Source: Albidovulum sp. bin36 (GTDB lineage Bacteria; Pseudomonadota; Alphaproteobacteria; Rhodobacterales; Rhodobacteraceae). Taken from it: a DNA stretch of 64,000 bases. The stretch lies in the NCBI GenBank assembly GCA_002238565.1, contig MPMP01000018.1:1-64000 (forward strand). The letters run 5' to 3'. Both the position numbers and the translations under genes were made by a program. Below the pieces are notes generated by a model. That model had not been told where the DNA came from, did not search any database, and worked only from the letters and a program-made list of their open reading frames with translations. The first letter of the stretch is position 1; every line of letters begins with the position of its first letter. This document shows positions 44,914-55,583 of this stretch, piece by piece.

Positions 44914-45912
44914 TTACTCGCAAACGATGCCGTCACCATCGCCGTCGTGCATATAGCGGTAAGCGGGATGGTTGCGCGGAACAGGGGCGATGCCGTGTCG
45001 GCGCGCCTCCTTGCAAGTGATTCGGCCGTTGCGGTTATCGTCGTAGAGCGCTAGCGCATTGCCGCCGCGAGGTGTTGCGCTGTCGGCCGAGGGCTCGTTT
45101 GGCACGCACGTGCGACAGACTATTGGCTCCATCGCGGTGCTCTCGCAAACGATGCCGTCACCATCGCCGTCGTGCATATAGCGGTAAGCGGGATGATTGC
45201 GCGGAACAGGGGCGATGCCGTGTCGGCGCGCTTCCTTGCAAGTGATTCGACCGTTGCGGTTGTCGTCGTAGAGCGCTAGCGCATTGCCGCCGCGAGGTGT
45301 TGCGCTGTCGGCCGAGGGCTCGTTTGGCACGCTCGTGCGACAGACTATTGGCTCCATCTCGGTGTTCTCGCAGGCCGAAAGAATTTGTTCGAGAGCCTCT
45401 GCTTCGCGCCGATCTATCGTGAGGCCATAAGCACGGCGAACGTCGACGACGCGGGCCGCAAACCAGCAGCGGTTCTGCGCCGGAATCCATTCCGCGGCAT
45501 CGTATCCGCTCTTCGCGTGGCGATTCACGCTCGGCGAGGCGAGGGTGAGGTTGCGAAGGTCCTTAGCGAACCGCGCCCGCGTCTCCCGATCTCTCGCGCA
45601 CAGCCCGGAGTCGTGCGCCTCACTAGTAGCAACAATGTGCTCAATGTCAGTTTGGGAAGTCGAGTCGAAGCACGTTCCCGTATATGGCCCGTAAACCGCA
45701 CCTAATTCGCGTACGATTTTACGCTCAATCGACTGCGAGTATCTGTAATCCCGTTTTCGGTCGTAGACGGAGCATCGATTCTCCGGAGCTATTGTGAGGC
45801 CGCGCCAAGTCTCCGCGCAGGCAAATCCGCCCGGCGCAATGAAGGCGACTGCGGCAAGGCAGCAGCCGGCAAAACTATTGACGATGAGCGATCGGTTTTG
45901 GCGTTCGAGCAT
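44914..45912 (-). CDS. Secreted HNH (DUF1524-like) nuclease with two Excalibur domains
   Basis: Encodes 332 residues. Residues 1-33 look like a signal peptide (hydrophobic LAAVAFIAPGGFACA), so the protein is probably exported. The nuclease part contains DIEHIVATSEAHDSGLCARD near residues 88-107 and LTLASPSVNRHAKSGYDAAEW near residues 122-142, the DUF1524/HNH pattern with His and Asn. The C-terminus carries two nearly identical 75-residue units. Each ends in a calcium-binding-like loop DGDGDGIVCE and contains ALALYDDNRNGRITCKEARR, as in Excalibur modules. It likely cleaves extracellular DNA or incoming DNA; whether the repeats bind calcium or the wall is unknown. Confidence 0.82.
   Translation of the reverse strand: MLERQNRSLIVNSFAGCCLAAVAFIAPGGFACAETWRGLTIAPENRCSVYDRKRDYRYSQSIERKIVRELGAVYGPYTGTCFDSTSQTDIEHIVATSEAHDSGLCARDRETRARFAKDLRNLTLASPSVNRHAKSGYDAAEWIPAQNRCWFAARVVDVRRAYGLTIDRREAEALEQILSACENTEMEPIVCRTSVPNEPSADSATPRGGNALALYDDNRNGRITCKEARRHGIAPVPRNHPAYRYMHDGDGDGIVCESTAMEPIVCRTCVPNEPSADSATPRGGNALALYDDNRNGRITCKEARRHGIAPVPRNHPAYRYMHDGDGDGIVCE
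44917..45366 (-). repeat. 225-bp tandem duplication, two copies
   Basis: The segments 44917-45141 and 45142-45366 are nearly identical head-to-tail copies with only a few single-base differences. They are in frame, each encoding one Excalibur-containing unit of the nuclease. The high identity indicates recent duplication. Confidence 0.88.
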
Positions 45913-46958
45913 TTCCTGTCTCCAGCGTTAATCGCGCTTGGCAAGCCCGGTTTGGATGGCGATCAAATGCTTCGAGGCTTGCGATACCAAACCGAATAGG
46001 AAGAGGCGATTGCAAAGATGCCTTGAATCTCGTCGGGAACGGAAATGCAAGATGCGACGGACTCGGACGCTCGCGGCTCTCGGCTTTCAACGATTGCGCT
46101 ATAGTTTTTTCGACCGAGAGCGCGGAACGGGTGAAGCGGCGCCCGCCTTTGCCAAAATCCTCCTGCGCACCGTCGGCCGGTCTTAAATCTCAAAATCGCG
46201 GCCATGCTCGAAAGCCGGATGCAGGTCGAGGTTTCGCGATAAATTTGTCCTCGTCCGGATGCCGTGCGTTCATGCCGAGACCTATTCTTCCGTTAATTGC
46301 AAAGAAGCCGAGTGTCGTGTCGCACCTAGGTTCGCGCGTGTTGCATGCGCGCCAGGAGTTGGTCCGCCACCAAATCCCCGGCGTGATCAACAATTGTGCT
46401 GCCGAAGCGGAACTAGCAAGCGTCCGCGACTTTTGGATGCGAAAAGCTGAATCGGAAAGTTCAGCCTGTTTCTGCCCTGCCAGCGCGTGAAGCCCATTTT
46501 CTCCTCAGCTCCGCCCGGAATCGGGCCTCGCTCTGCCCGAAGTTCGTGAAGGCGGCATTTCGCCTCGGAAAGAAAACGGGAATGGTCGGCACTGAGATGG
46601 ACTTAACCGATTTGGTCAGCTTCCGATTGCGCTTATCCGATTACGCGAGGATGCCGACGCAGGCTCGCAATGGCCGTTAGATCGAAGAGTCCGGATCATG
46701 CGCTGCTTCCACTCCATTCGCCTTTCGGCGGCCTTGCGCCGACCGGGTCATTCCGAGCGGCATGGCGCGGCCAGGAAGCGAATCCGACGGCGCGTCCCGC
46801 AGGCCGGTATAGCTCCCATCCGGAATTTCGGGTTTCGTTCGAGCGGCGAGAACCGACCATATGCATCTTGCGCAGGTTTCGCAGCGCACTATAAGGCTTT
46901 CCGGCCAGCGCCCCTCGAATTCGATTAAATCGGATTTCACCCGCCGAAGGAGAGTGAC
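45913..46958. other. Long intergenic, no gene recognised
   Basis: 1046 bases between the divergent nuclease and carB genes. The open frame 46023-46490 (plus) shows no family resemblance. A GAAGGAG ribosome-binding site for carB lies at 46943-46949. No carA or leader element was seen. Confidence 0.4.
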
Positions 46959-49900
46959 ATGCCAAGGAGACATGATCTCTCCTCCATTATGATTATCGGC
47001 GCGGGTCCAATCGTAATCGGCCAGGCATGCGAATTCGATTATTCGGGAGTTCAAGCCTGCAAGGCCCTGAAAGAGGAAGGCTACCGGGTTGTTCTTGTGA
47101 ATTCCAACCCGGCTACGATCATGACCGATCCGGGAATGGCGGATGCGACATATGTCGAGCCCGTAACCTTGGATTTCGCAGCCAAGATAATCGAGCGAGA
47201 GCGACCGGATGCGTTGCTGCCCACGATGGGCGGGCAGACCGGCTTGAACACCGCGCTTGAATTGGAAGAAAGCGGCGTACTTGAAAAATTCGGCGTAGAA
47301 TTGATCGGCGCGAATCGGCAGGCGATCGAGCGCGCCGAGGACCGCAAGCTGTTTCGCGAAGCCATGGACCGCATTGGAATCGAAAGCCCGCGGTCGGCCA
47401 TCGCCAATACGATCGACGAAGCGCGGAACGCGCTCGAAACCGTCGGGATGCCCGCAATCATTCGCCCCGCATTCACGCTCGGCGGCACGGGAGGAGGCGT
47501 TGCCTACAATTTAAGCGACTACGAGGAGCTTTGCCTCGCAGGCATGGATGCATCGCCCATCGGTCAAATTCTCATCGACGAGAGCCTGCTGGGATGGAAA
47601 GAATTCGAAATGGAAGTCATACGCGACCGCGCCGACAACGCGATCATCGTATGCTCGATTGAAAACGTTGACCCGATGGGGGTTCATACGGGCGATTCAA
47701 TAACTGTCGCTCCGGCGCTGACCTTGACCGACAAGGAATATCAGATGATGCGCAACGGATCGATCGCGGTCCTGCGAGAGATCGGCGTCGAAACCGGCGG
47801 CTCCAACGTTCAGTGGGCGGTCGACCCCGATACCGGCCGCATGGTCGTTATAGAAATGAACCCCAGGGTCTCGCGTTCTTCCGCGCTGGCTTCCAAAGCG
47901 ACCGGCTTTCCAATTGCCAAAGTCGCCGCGAAGCTGGCGGTCGGCTATACTCTGGACGAAATCGACAACGACATCACCAAGGTTACGCCCGCATCCTTCG
48001 AGCCTTCCATCGACTACGTCGTCACGAAAATTCCGAGATTCGCTTTCGAAAAGTTTCCGGGAGCGTCCCGGGAACTGACCACGTCGATGAAATCGGTCGG
48101 CGAAGTCATGGCTATCGGGCGAACATTCCATGAAAGCGTGCAAAAAGCGCTGTGTTCGCTCGAAACCGGGCTTTCGGGTTTCGACGAGATCGAGATCGAA
48201 GGGGTGCCGGAGCGCGCCGCGATAGTCAGGGCGATTTCCTCCCGGTCCCCGGATCGCCTCTTGCTGATCGCGCAAGCCATGCGCTTCGGGCTGTCGGACG
48301 AAGACATCCGCGAAGCGACCGGATTCGACCCTTGGTTCCTCGCAAGAATCAGGGACATAGTCGAATGCGAAGCGAGCATTCGCGAATCCGGTCTTCCCGC
48401 CGATGCCGAAAGCATGCGTTGGCTCAAGATGACGGGATTTTCCGACGCGCGAATCGCCGCGCTGACGGGATTCGGCGAGGAGGTCGTCAGAAGGCGCCGA
48501 ACGGAACTGGGAGTACTCGCTTCTTTCAAGCGAATTGACACGTGCGCAGCCGAGTTCGACGCTCTGACTCCCTATATGTACTCGACCTACGAGGCCCCCG
48601 CGATGGGCGAGGCCGAATGCGAATCCAACCCTTCGGACCGTAGAAAAATTGTCGTCCTTGGAGGCGGCCCGAATCGGATCGGGCAGGGCATCGAGTTCGA
48701 CTACTGCTGCTGCCACGCTTGCATTGCGCTGTCCGAGGTCGGCTTCGAAACTATAATGATCAATTGCAACCCGGAAACCGTCTCAACCGACTACGATACT
48801 TCGGACAGGCTCTACTTCGAACCGTTGACGCTCGAGCACGTGCTGGAAGTTCTTCGCGCCGAAACCGCAAACGGAACGCTGCTCGGGGCGATCGTTCAGT
48901 TCGGAGGCCAGACGCCGCTGAAATTGGCGAATGCGCTGGAACAGGAAGGAATCCCAATACTAGGAACGACGCCCGACGCCATCGATCTTGCCGAGGACCG
49001 AGAGCGATTCAAGGAACTGCTGAATCGAAATGGCCTGAGGCAGCCTGTCAACGGAATCGCCAAGTCCGCGGGCGAAGCATTCGAAATCGCCCGGGCGATC
49101 GGCTATCCGATCGTCATTCGCCCGTCATACGTCCTAGGCGGCAGAGCCATGGAAATCGTTTTCGACGATGCGCAGCTTCGCCGATATTTCCAGAAGGCCG
49201 TGATCGTTTCGGGCGACAGCCCGGTTCTGCTCGACAGGTATCTGGAAGGCGCCGTCGAGGTCGATGTCGACGCCGTGTCCGATCGCACAGAGGTCCACGT
49301 CGCCGGCGTAATGCAGCATATCGAGGAGGCGGGGGTGCATTCCGGCGACAGCGCCTGCTCGCTTCCGCCCTACTCGCTCGGCGCGGATATTATCGCCGAA
49401 CTCAAGCGGCAGACGGAATCCATCGCGAAGGCCCTTCAGGTTTCGGGGCTTTTGAATGTTCAGTTCGCGATCCAGGACGACGCAATCTATGTTCTGGAAG
49501 CCAATCCCCGCGCCTCTCGAACCGTACCATTCGTGGCTAAATCGGTCGGCTCGCCCATCGTGGCCATGGCAGCGCGAATCATGGCCGGCGAGTCTTTCAA
49601 GAATTTTGAACTCAAGCCGTCTGAAACGCCTCACTTCTCGGTAAAGGAGGCCGTGCTGCCGTTTTCGCGATTTCCCGGCGTGGATACGATTCTCGGCCCG
49701 GAAATGCGCTCGACCGGCGAAGTCATGGGAATCGGGTATTCATTCGAAAACGCATACTACAAGGCCCAAATCGGAGCGGGTACAGTTCTGCCCGCGAACG
49801 GCCGCGTCTTCATTTCCGTGCGCGACAGCGACAAGACGGAAAAATTGGCTGCATCCGCCGCCCTGCTCGCCGAACTGGATTTCGAGATCGTGGCAACTCG

Positions 49901-50267
49901 CGGCACGGCGAGCTTCCTCCGGAAGAGCGGAACCGGCTGCGAAGTCGTCAACAAAGTCTATGAGGGTCGACCCAACATTGTCGATGCGATCAAGAACGGC
50001 CAGATTTCGCTGGTTATGAACACAACCGACGGCACGCAAACGATTTCCGACAGCCGCGAGATTCGCATGGCCTCCCTGGCCAACCGGATTCCGTACTGCA
50101 CAACCGCGCCCGCCGCTCATGCGGTCGTGCTTGCGATAAGCAACCGCGCGACCGGCGAATTCGAAGTCCGACCGCTGCAGATGCTTTTCGCCCCGGACCA
50201 GGACTTGATCCCGAGCTGTCGGAGCATCGAACGGCAAAAAACAGGCGGCTTGGCGCGCCCGCATTAA
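46959..50267 (+). CDS. carB: Carbamoyl-phosphate synthase large subunit
   Basis: Encodes 1102 residues (E. coli has 1073). It makes carbamoyl phosphate for arginine and pyrimidine synthesis from bicarbonate, ammonia delivered by CarA, and two ATP. The two homologous ATP-grasp halves are complete: the first begins [20 protein letters not shown] near residue 11 and the second [20 protein letters not shown] near residue 563. Glycine-rich loops FTLGGTGGG and SYVLGGRAM are present. The oligomerisation middle and the C-terminal allosteric methylglyoxal-synthase-like domain are also visible. carA is not adjacent. The stop codon overlaps the stop of the convergent csaA gene. Confidence 0.97.
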   Translation: MPRRHDLSSIMIIGAGPIVIGQACEFDYSGVQACKALKEEGYRVVLVNSNPATIMTDPGMADATYVEPVTLDFAAKIIERERPDALLPTMGGQTGLNTALELEESGVLEKFGVELIGANRQAIERAEDRKLFREAMDRIGIESPRSAIANTIDEARNALETVGMPAIIRPAFTLGGTGGGVAYNLSDYEELCLAGMDASPIGQILIDESLLGWKEFEMEVIRDRADNAIIVCSIENVDPMGVHTGDSITVAPALTLTDKEYQMMRNGSIAVLREIGVETGGSNVQWAVDPDTGRMVVIEMNPRVSRSSALASKATGFPIAKVAAKLAVGYTLDEIDNDITKVTPASFEPSIDYVVTKIPRFAFEKFPGASRELTTSMKSVGEVMAIGRTFHESVQKALCSLETGLSGFDEIEIEGVPERAAIVRAISSRSPDRLLLIAQAMRFGLSDEDIREATGFDPWFLARIRDIVECEASIRESGLPADAESMRWLKMTGFSDARIAALTGFGEEVVRRRRTELGVLASFKRIDTCAAEFDALTPYMYSTYEAPAMGEAECESNPSDRRKIVVLGGGPNRIGQGIEFDYCCCHACIALSEVGFETIMINCNPETVSTDYDTSDRLYFEPLTLEHVLEVLRAETANGTLLGAIVQFGGQTPLKLANALEQEGIPILGTTPDAIDLAEDRERFKELLNRNGLRQPVNGIAKSAGEAFEIARAIGYPIVIRPSYVLGGRAMEIVFDDAQLRRYFQKAVIVSGDSPVLLDRYLEGAVEVDVDAVSDRTEVHVAGVMQHIEEAGVHSGDSACSLPPYSLGADIIAELKRQTESIAKALQVSGLLNVQFAIQDDAIYVLEANPRASRTVPFVAKSVGSPIVAMAARIMAGESFKNFELKPSETPHFSVKEAVLPFSRFPGVDTILGPEMRSTGEVMGIGYSFENAYYKAQIGAGTVLPANGRVFISVRDSDKTEKLAASAALLAELDFEIVATRGTASFLRKSGTGCEVVNKVYEGRPNIVDAIKNGQISLVMNTTDGTQTISDSREIRMASLANRIPYCTTAPAAHAVVLAISNRATGEFEVRPLQMLFAPDQDLIPSCRSIERQKTGGLARPH

Positions 50268-50614
50268 AACATGCGAACGCCCGGCGGCACGTCGGCGTCG
50301 GGCGATAGAAGCACAACGTTGCCATCCTCGTCGGGCACGCCGAGGACAAGCACCTCGGACATGAACTTGCCGATCTGGCGCGGCGGAAAATTCACGACGG
50401 CGACAACTAGCTTCCCTCGAAGCGAGTCCGGCGAATACCGACTGGCGATTTGCGCCGAGCTTCTTCTAATTCCAAATTCCGGCCCGAAATCGATAAGCAT
50501 CTTTATCGAGGGCTTCCTAGCCTCCGGGTACGGCTCGGCCTCGACGATTCTGCCGGCGCGGATATCGACTTTCAGGAAATCGGCGAAGTCCAGGAATGCA
50601 TCTTCATCCGCCAA
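50264..50614 (-). CDS. csaA: tRNA-binding protein, CsaA type
   Basis: Encodes 116 residues forming a single tRNA-binding OB-fold, like CsaA and the C-terminal domain of bacterial MetRS. The start [20 protein letters not shown] near residues 10-29, [19 protein letters not shown] in the middle, and [20 protein letters not shown] near residues 73-92 are characteristic. CsaA has chaperone-like and tRNA-binding activity. It overlaps proC by 11 bases, so the two are co-transcribed. It is convergent with carB, sharing bases of the stop codons. Confidence 0.9.
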   Translation of the reverse strand: MADEDAFLDFADFLKVDIRAGRIVEAEPYPEARKPSIKMLIDFGPEFGIRRSSAQIASRYSPDSLRGKLVVAVVNFPPRQIGKFMSEVLVLGVPDEDGNVVLLSPDADVPPGVRMF

Positions 50615-51401
50615 GCTGCCTGCCCCTTTCCGCGGCGGCTTCGACGGCGCGCGACATGAGCGGCTGCAGCCCCGACCTGCCGTCCATGAGAATTTCGAGC
50701 GCCGCGGCGGTCGTGCCCGCCGGACTGGTTACGCTTTCGCGAAGTTTCGCGGGCGTGTCTTCCCCAAGCTTCGCGAGCTGGCCCGCTCCCGCGACCGTTG
50801 CGAGCGCCAGCTTTTCCGCGGTTTGCCGGGGAAGTCCCTGCTCCACGCCGGCGGCGGTCAGCGTCTCGATCAAAAGAAATACGTAGGCCGGTCCCGAACC
50901 GGACACGGCGGTTACGGCATCCATCAGAGACTCGTCCTGCAATTCGACCGTTTCCCCGACTGCCGAAAGCAGCGACCGGGCGATAGCGAACTGCCCGTCG
51001 CTTGCATGCGAATTGCGCGAAATCGCCGTAATTCCCTTTCCGATCGCCGCAGGCGTGTTTGGCATGGCCCGTACGACTGGCGTCCCCGAACCGAGCATGT
51101 CTTCGAAAAACTCTATTCGCTTGCCCGCTGCGATTGAAATGAAAAGCGTTGCGCCGCCGCCAAATTCCGAGACGGCGGGCAGCGCGGCGTCCATGGCTTG
51201 GGGCTTGACGGCTAATATGCAGACTGTCGGAGCCAATCCGCCTCCGCTATTCAGGGAAACGCCCTGCTGGCTCAGCCATTCGGACGGATTGGGCTCGATT
51301 ACAGAGACGGATCCCGCATCTATTCCGTCGGAAAGCCATCGCCCGAGCAGTGCCGATCCCATTTTTCCGCAGCCCAAAAGCAATAGCCTTTGATTGACCA
51401 T
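50604..51401 (-). CDS. proC: Pyrroline-5-carboxylate reductase
   Basis: Encodes 265 residues from the ATG at 51401; an in-frame start at 51428 would add nine residues. It catalyses the last step of proline synthesis, NAD(P)H reduction of pyrroline-5-carboxylate. The N-terminal Rossmann motif LLLGCGKMGSALLG is near residue 6, and MPNTPAAIGKGITA is near residue 112. The C-terminal helical domain has the signature AVSGSGPAYVFLLIETLTAA near residues 158-177 and ESVTSPAGTTAAALEIL near residue 221. It leads a pair with csaA. Confidence 0.94.
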   Translation of the reverse strand: MVNQRLLLLGCGKMGSALLGRWLSDGIDAGSVSVIEPNPSEWLSQQGVSLNSGGGLAPTVCILAVKPQAMDAALPAVSEFGGGATLFISIAAGKRIEFFEDMLGSGTPVVRAMPNTPAAIGKGITAISRNSHASDGQFAIARSLLSAVGETVELQDESLMDAVTAVSGSGPAYVFLLIETLTAAGVEQGLPRQTAEKLALATVAGAGQLAKLGEDTPAKLRESVTSPAGTTAAALEILMDGRSGLQPLMSRAVEAAAERGRQLGG

Positions 51402-51807
51402 ATCGGGATTAACCGCCGCCAAAATCATACCTTTCCGCTAGTGGATATTCTCATTGCCAACGCTTCTCGACAAGATGCGCAGAATTAAATGGGGGATTCA
51501 CGCAAGTCTGCGACATTTCCGCGGGATTCCTATGCAGCATGCAACGAGTCCGGGAGTACTATCGATAAAGCCGCCAAATGGCAACCAGCGGATCGGGGCA
51601 TGAATTGGCTCGACGCCGGCGCGACTCTCGATCTCAAATCCAGAATTAAGCCGTAGCAATAGGCGTTGGCGGAATCTAGAAAACAATTTGCCGACCGGGC
51701 GAGCGATGCCGGCCCGCGCGACTTCAGGCGTTGATTTCCCCTTCCGCCGGGCGCCATTCAACGCGATTCAAAGGGCTTTATGCCCGACACCGAAAACCGA
51801 ATCCGGT
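51402..51807. other. Intergenic, no gene recognised
   Basis: 406 bases between ybjN and proC, same strand. No protein-like frame. It probably holds the proC promoter. Confidence 0.4.
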
Positions 51808-52311
51808 CTAGGCGAAACCGTAAGTCTCGGCTATGGCCAGATGCATTGCCTCTTCGGGAGAATGGTCGCCTAGAGCCACGAGTTGGAACGCTGGAAAGAA
51901 TCTTTCGCACAAAGAATAAGCGGCGAAAAGCAGACGTTCGATCTGGAGGCCGTTTATATTCATCTCGTCGTCCGAAATCATCGCGTAGCGATAGATCATC
52001 TGCTTTGGCTCGCGCTTGTACGTGAAGGCCCCGGTCCAGCAAAGGTCGTTCGCGCGATGTATCGTATCTAGGATGCCGGGCATTCTAGACGCTGGAACTT
52101 CCAAGTCGAAGCTGCAAACCAGTTTCAGCAATTCCTCGAATCCCGACCAACCCATCGAGACCGAATAAATTCGCCAGTTGCCTTCTACAGTGAAAAATAT
52201 ATGGTCTTCGTCGAGCCTGTCGAATTTCCATTCGTGTTTGGCGGCCAAGGATTCGACCAAGTCTATTGGATGGAATTCACTTCCATCCAATAAGGATTCT
52301 GCAATCGTCAT
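51808..52311 (-). CDS. YbjN domain-containing protein
   Basis: Encodes 167 residues of the YbjN/type III secretion chaperone-like fold as found in alphaproteobacteria. The N-terminus reads LLDGSEFHPIDLVESLAAKH, then WNWR-like EGNWRIYSVSMGW near residues 43-55, and the C-terminal half LCERFFPAFQLVALGDHSPE near residues 138-157. It is found next to proC and csaA in many alphaproteobacteria, which supports the call. Biochemical function is unknown. YbjN of E. coli influences motility and stress responses, but transfer of that role to this protein is not justified. Confidence 0.85.
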   Translation of the reverse strand: MTIAESLLDGSEFHPIDLVESLAAKHEWKFDRLDEDHIFFTVEGNWRIYSVSMGWSGFEELLKLVCSFDLEVPASRMPGILDTIHRANDLCWTGAFTYKREPKQMIYRYAMISDDEMNINGLQIERLLFAAYSLCERFFPAFQLVALGDHSPEEAMHLAIAETYGFA

Positions 52312-52745
52312 GCTTCTGCTCTCTAGCTATGTGTATTGGTTTCTTGCGCCATCAACATCAATACATATAACCTAAATTTTGCGGGATTGCAACAAATCCG
52401 ACGAAATGGTGTGTACTAAATTTTTATTGAAAGGAACCCGGCAAGAAATCTCCCCATTTCCAAACTGCAGGCAGAATTCTACGGCGGACTTCGAAGCCGA
52501 TTTACCTCTCGAAAAACGAACTCGTCCACCTGTCTGAATTCCTTACGCGCCGGCGCTGGCGGCTTGTCGCTCGACGGCGAGGAATGATCCGCGGAATGCA
52601 ATTGAATTCGCCGCGGCCAATTAGCTTTTTACATTTGACGAACTCCAGAATCATTTTATATGGGCGGGAAATTCCGGGTGGACTGCGGCGCATCGGGCTT
52701 GTCGGTCCGGCCAACGAAGGCAGAAAGCGAGAATTGAAAACTGCT
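52312..52745. other. Intergenic promoter region between divergent ybjN and Rieske genes
   Basis: 434 bases, AT-rich around 52325-52430. An open frame extends upstream from the Rieske gene to 52584 but its sequence is not family-like. No other gene seen. Confidence 0.45.
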
Positions 52746-53888
52746 ATGACTAAAGTTGATCCGGTTTCAATGTTGAGCGATTCCGTACGGGTCCCATTTG
52801 AAAACGCCAGGGCCATGCCGCCGATCGTATATACAAGCGAAGAGTTTCTCGATCGCGAAACTCGAGATATATTCGCCAAGGAATGGATTTGCGTCGGCCG
52901 GTCAAGTTCGCTAGCCGACCCGGGAGACTATTTAACCTACGAACTGGCGGGGCAGCCAATCCTGGTTGTTCGCGGTCGAGACGGTCGCCTTAACGCAATG
53001 TCAAACGTTTGCTTGCACCGGATGTCGACAATTCTTCACGGTTCGGGCAACGTTCGCCTGCTTTCCTGCCCCTATCACGGATGGACCTACAATCTCGACG
53101 GTTCACTGCGCGGCGCGCCGGCGATGGGCAACAACCGGGGATTCTGCAAGCAAAGCTACAAATTGCCGCGAATTCGATGCGAAGAATGGCTCGGCTGGAT
53201 CATGGTTACTCTGGATGAGAACGCTTCGCCGGTTTCGCAGCGGCTTGCGGAAATCGAGAGCCTCGTCGCCGATTTCCAAATGGCCGAGTATCTGGAGGCG
53301 TTCAACGAGAATTTTCTTTGGAACACCAATTGGAAGGTGCTTGCTGAAAACTTCATGGAAAGCTACCACTTGCCGGTTTGCCATGCCGCGACGATCGGCG
53401 GCCATTCGAAAATGGATGAAGCGGTTTGCCCGCCCGGCAGGCCTGCATTCAACTTTCATACGATATTGAAAGACGGCTCGCTGCCGATTTCCGTCGCTCA
53501 TCCGAAAAATGTCGGGCTTGTGGGCGATCGGCGACGCACGACCTATCTTCTGTCGATTTATCCGAGCCTGCTTATCACGTTAACGCCGGGATATTTTTGG
53601 TATCTGTCGCTGCATCCGAACGGAGTCGGCCAAGTCAGAATTCTATTCGGCGGCGGATTGGCGCGGGAATTTTTCGGCAACCCCGACTCGGACCGGCAAG
53701 TTTCGGAACTGAAGGAGCTTCTCATCGACGTTAATGAGGAAGACCGGAAGTGCACGGAGCGAGTCTACAAGGGCCTATGCGCCGACTTGGCGCGGCCCGG
53801 GCACATTAGCCATCTGGAAAGGCCGAATTTCTTGTTTGCCCAGTACCTAGCGGAAAAAGTAGGGGGATTTGAACGGCAGTTCGACTAG
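52746..53888 (+). CDS. Aromatic ring-hydroxylating / Rieske oxygenase alpha subunit
   Basis: Encodes 380 residues from the ATG at 52746; the same frame is open to 52584 but that extension is not family-like. The Rieske [2Fe-2S] centre is NVCLHRMSTI near residue 86 and LLSCPYHGWTYNLDGSLRGA near residues 103-122, giving the C-x-H...C-x2-H ligand set. The mononuclear iron site is NFMESYHLPVCHAA near residues 203-216 with two His, and a C-terminal acid is expected. The family hydroxylates aromatics or demethylates betaine- and carnitine-like amines. No reductase or beta subunit is adjacent, so electrons must come from elsewhere. Confidence 0.9.
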   Translation: MTKVDPVSMLSDSVRVPFENARAMPPIVYTSEEFLDRETRDIFAKEWICVGRSSSLADPGDYLTYELAGQPILVVRGRDGRLNAMSNVCLHRMSTILHGSGNVRLLSCPYHGWTYNLDGSLRGAPAMGNNRGFCKQSYKLPRIRCEEWLGWIMVTLDENASPVSQRLAEIESLVADFQMAEYLEAFNENFLWNTNWKVLAENFMESYHLPVCHAATIGGHSKMDEAVCPPGRPAFNFHTILKDGSLPISVAHPKNVGLVGDRRRTTYLLSIYPSLLITLTPGYFWYLSLHPNGVGQVRILFGGGLAREFFGNPDSDRQVSELKELLIDVNEEDRKCTERVYKGLCADLARPGHISHLERPNFLFAQYLAEKVGGFERQFD

Positions 53889-54303
53889 GATTCGGCCTAG
53901 CCGAGCTTCGCGTTGGCCACGCTTAACGGACTTCTTTCCGTTCGCAGGCAAGTCTGAATTGCGATCATTCGCGCTTATTCAGGAATCGTCGAAGATTTCG
54001 ACGCTCTGCGCGTCGCCCGCGTGCGACCGAGCATCGCCGCAGCGACTTTCGCGCCAGCCGGAGATGCAGTCGAGAGTCCCGGTTCAGCCGGATTTATCCC
54101 CTTGTCCGGGGGCTAGGCGCGCCCTGTTCGCTTGGCTTCGATCGCTAGGAATGGATCCTTTCCGCCGCAATCGGAAAATTGATTGGGCAGCAGGCGGTCA
54201 AATTCTAAGTCGCAATGAAACTTGGCGCAGCAGGCGGCCCGAACTCCAAGCGCGAATTAACCTGCGCGCTTGGCGTCCCGGACATTCGCCCGGTGCAAAG
54301 AAG
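53889..54303. other. Intergenic between convergent genes, no gene recognised
   Basis: 415 bases. Short frames only. A short TCGGC-CTA-GCCGA hairpin at about 53893-53905 lacks a T-run. Confidence 0.4.
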
Positions 54304-54600
54304 TTAACTCGCGGCGGATGCCTTTTTCGCTCCGGTCGAGCGGCGCTTCGGCTTACTTGCCGCCGCCGTTTCCAGCGCCTCGATTCTGGCCCTGAGCTCC
54401 TTGTTTTCCTCGTGAGCCTTTTGAACCATCGCTAGGACCGCCTCGAATTCTTCGCGGTTTACCAGGTTTCTCTGGGCCAAAAACCGGTCCATCCAGCTAT
54501 CGAACGCAGTTTCCGCTTCGTTCTTGGCTTCATTTGCGACATATGCCGCGTTGTTCATGAGCCTTGAGAGATCTTCGAAAAATTTATTCTGGCTTTGCAT
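54304..54600 (-). CDS. BMFP / UbiK-family accessory protein
   Basis: Encodes 98 residues. The N-terminal half SQNKFFEDLSRLMNNAAYVA is amphipathic and membrane-fusogenic in character. A coiled coil follows (NREEFEAVLAMVQKAHEENK, then ELRARIEALE), and the end is a basic Lys/Arg/Ala-rich tail. This is the BMFP architecture; proteobacterial UbiK is a homotrimeric accessory factor for ubiquinone synthesis. It is divergent from lgt with about 100 bases between, as in many alphaproteobacteria. Assignment to ubiquinone synthesis is by family only. Confidence 0.85.
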   Translation of the reverse strand: MQSQNKFFEDLSRLMNNAAYVANEAKNEAETAFDSWMDRFLAQRNLVNREEFEAVLAMVQKAHEENKELRARIEALETAAASKPKRRSTGAKKASAAS

Positions 54601-54701
54601 TTTTCAACCTCTACATAACATGTCACATGAGATATGGGCGCGAAGCCGAACAATTCCAAGTGCAGGTTGACAATAGCTCCATTCAACATGATTGAACCTC
54701 G

Positions 54702-55583
54702 ATGATCTTTGCAATCCCCTTTCCGAATATTCGACCGGAGATCTTCTCGCTGGAGATCGGCGAATTCACATTTGCTCTTCGCTGGTATGCGCTCGCCTAT
54801 CTCGGCGGGTTCCTGATCGCATGGCTCTTGCTCGCTTCGATGTTTCGCCGTTCCCAATTATGGCCCGAAGGCAAGCCGCCGATGGCGACATCGCAATTGG
54901 ATTCGCTGGCAACATGGATGATCCTAGGCGTGGTGCTAGGCGGCCGAATCGGCTACGCCCTGATCTACAGCCCCAGGTATTTCTTCGAAAATCCGCTGGA
55001 GCTCCTGAAAGTCTGGATGGGGGGAATGTCCTTTCACGGCGGCATGCTGGGCGTTGTCGTATTCGGGTTCCTGTTTTGCCGATTCAACCGCCTTTCGGTG
55101 ATTAGCCTAGCCGATGCCGTCGCCATAACCGTGCCTTGGGCCTTGTTTCTCGGCAGAATCGCCAATTTCATAAACGGAGAGCTTTGGGGACGCGCCACCG
55201 ACGTTCCCTGGGCTGTCGTGTTTCCAGGCGCCGTGGGATTCGACTGCGCGTCGCCCTGCCCTCGCCATCCTTCGCAGATTTACGAGGCGCTGCTCGAAGG
55301 ATTGCTTCTCGGCCTTGTATTGGCCTGGCTTGCCTATCGAAGGGGATGGCTGAAGAAACCGGGCCAGATCACGGGCGTGTTCGCGGCCGGCTACGGAGCG
55401 GCAAGAACATTCGTCGAGTATTTTAGATTGCCCGACAGCCAATTCGCAACCGTCGAAAATCCCATCGGATTCGCCATCGCGTTTTCCGAAACCGCGGGCA
55501 TCACGATGGGCCAGCTGCTTTCGCTGCCGATGCTCGCTGCGGGACTGGTCATAATCGTCTGGGCGCGCCGGAGAAATCCTTGA
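54702..55583 (+). CDS. lgt: Prolipoprotein diacylglyceryl transferase
   Basis: Encodes 293 residues of the inner-membrane enzyme that attaches diacylglycerol from phosphatidylglycerol to the lipobox cysteine. There are seven membrane segments. Visible motifs are ALRWYALAYLGGFLIAW near residues 26-42, the catalytic-region MSFHGGMLG near residue 109, and the Lgt signature GRIANFINGELWGR near residue 150, followed by HPSQIYEALLEG near residue 189. The stop codon overlaps the TTG start of midA by four bases. Confidence 0.96.
   Translation: MIFAIPFPNIRPEIFSLEIGEFTFALRWYALAYLGGFLIAWLLLASMFRRSQLWPEGKPPMATSQLDSLATWMILGVVLGGRIGYALIYSPRYFFENPLELLKVWMGGMSFHGGMLGVVVFGFLFCRFNRLSVISLADAVAITVPWALFLGRIANFINGELWGRATDVPWAVVFPGAVGFDCASPCPRHPSQIYEALLEGLLLGLVLAWLAYRRGWLKKPGQITGVFAAGYGAARTFVEYFRLPDSQFATVENPIGFAIAFSETAGITMGQLLSLPMLAAGLVIIVWARRRNP

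Noticed and set aside
53893..53905. Hairpin after the Rieske oxygenase gene as a terminator
   Set aside because: The stem is only five base pairs and no T-run follows.
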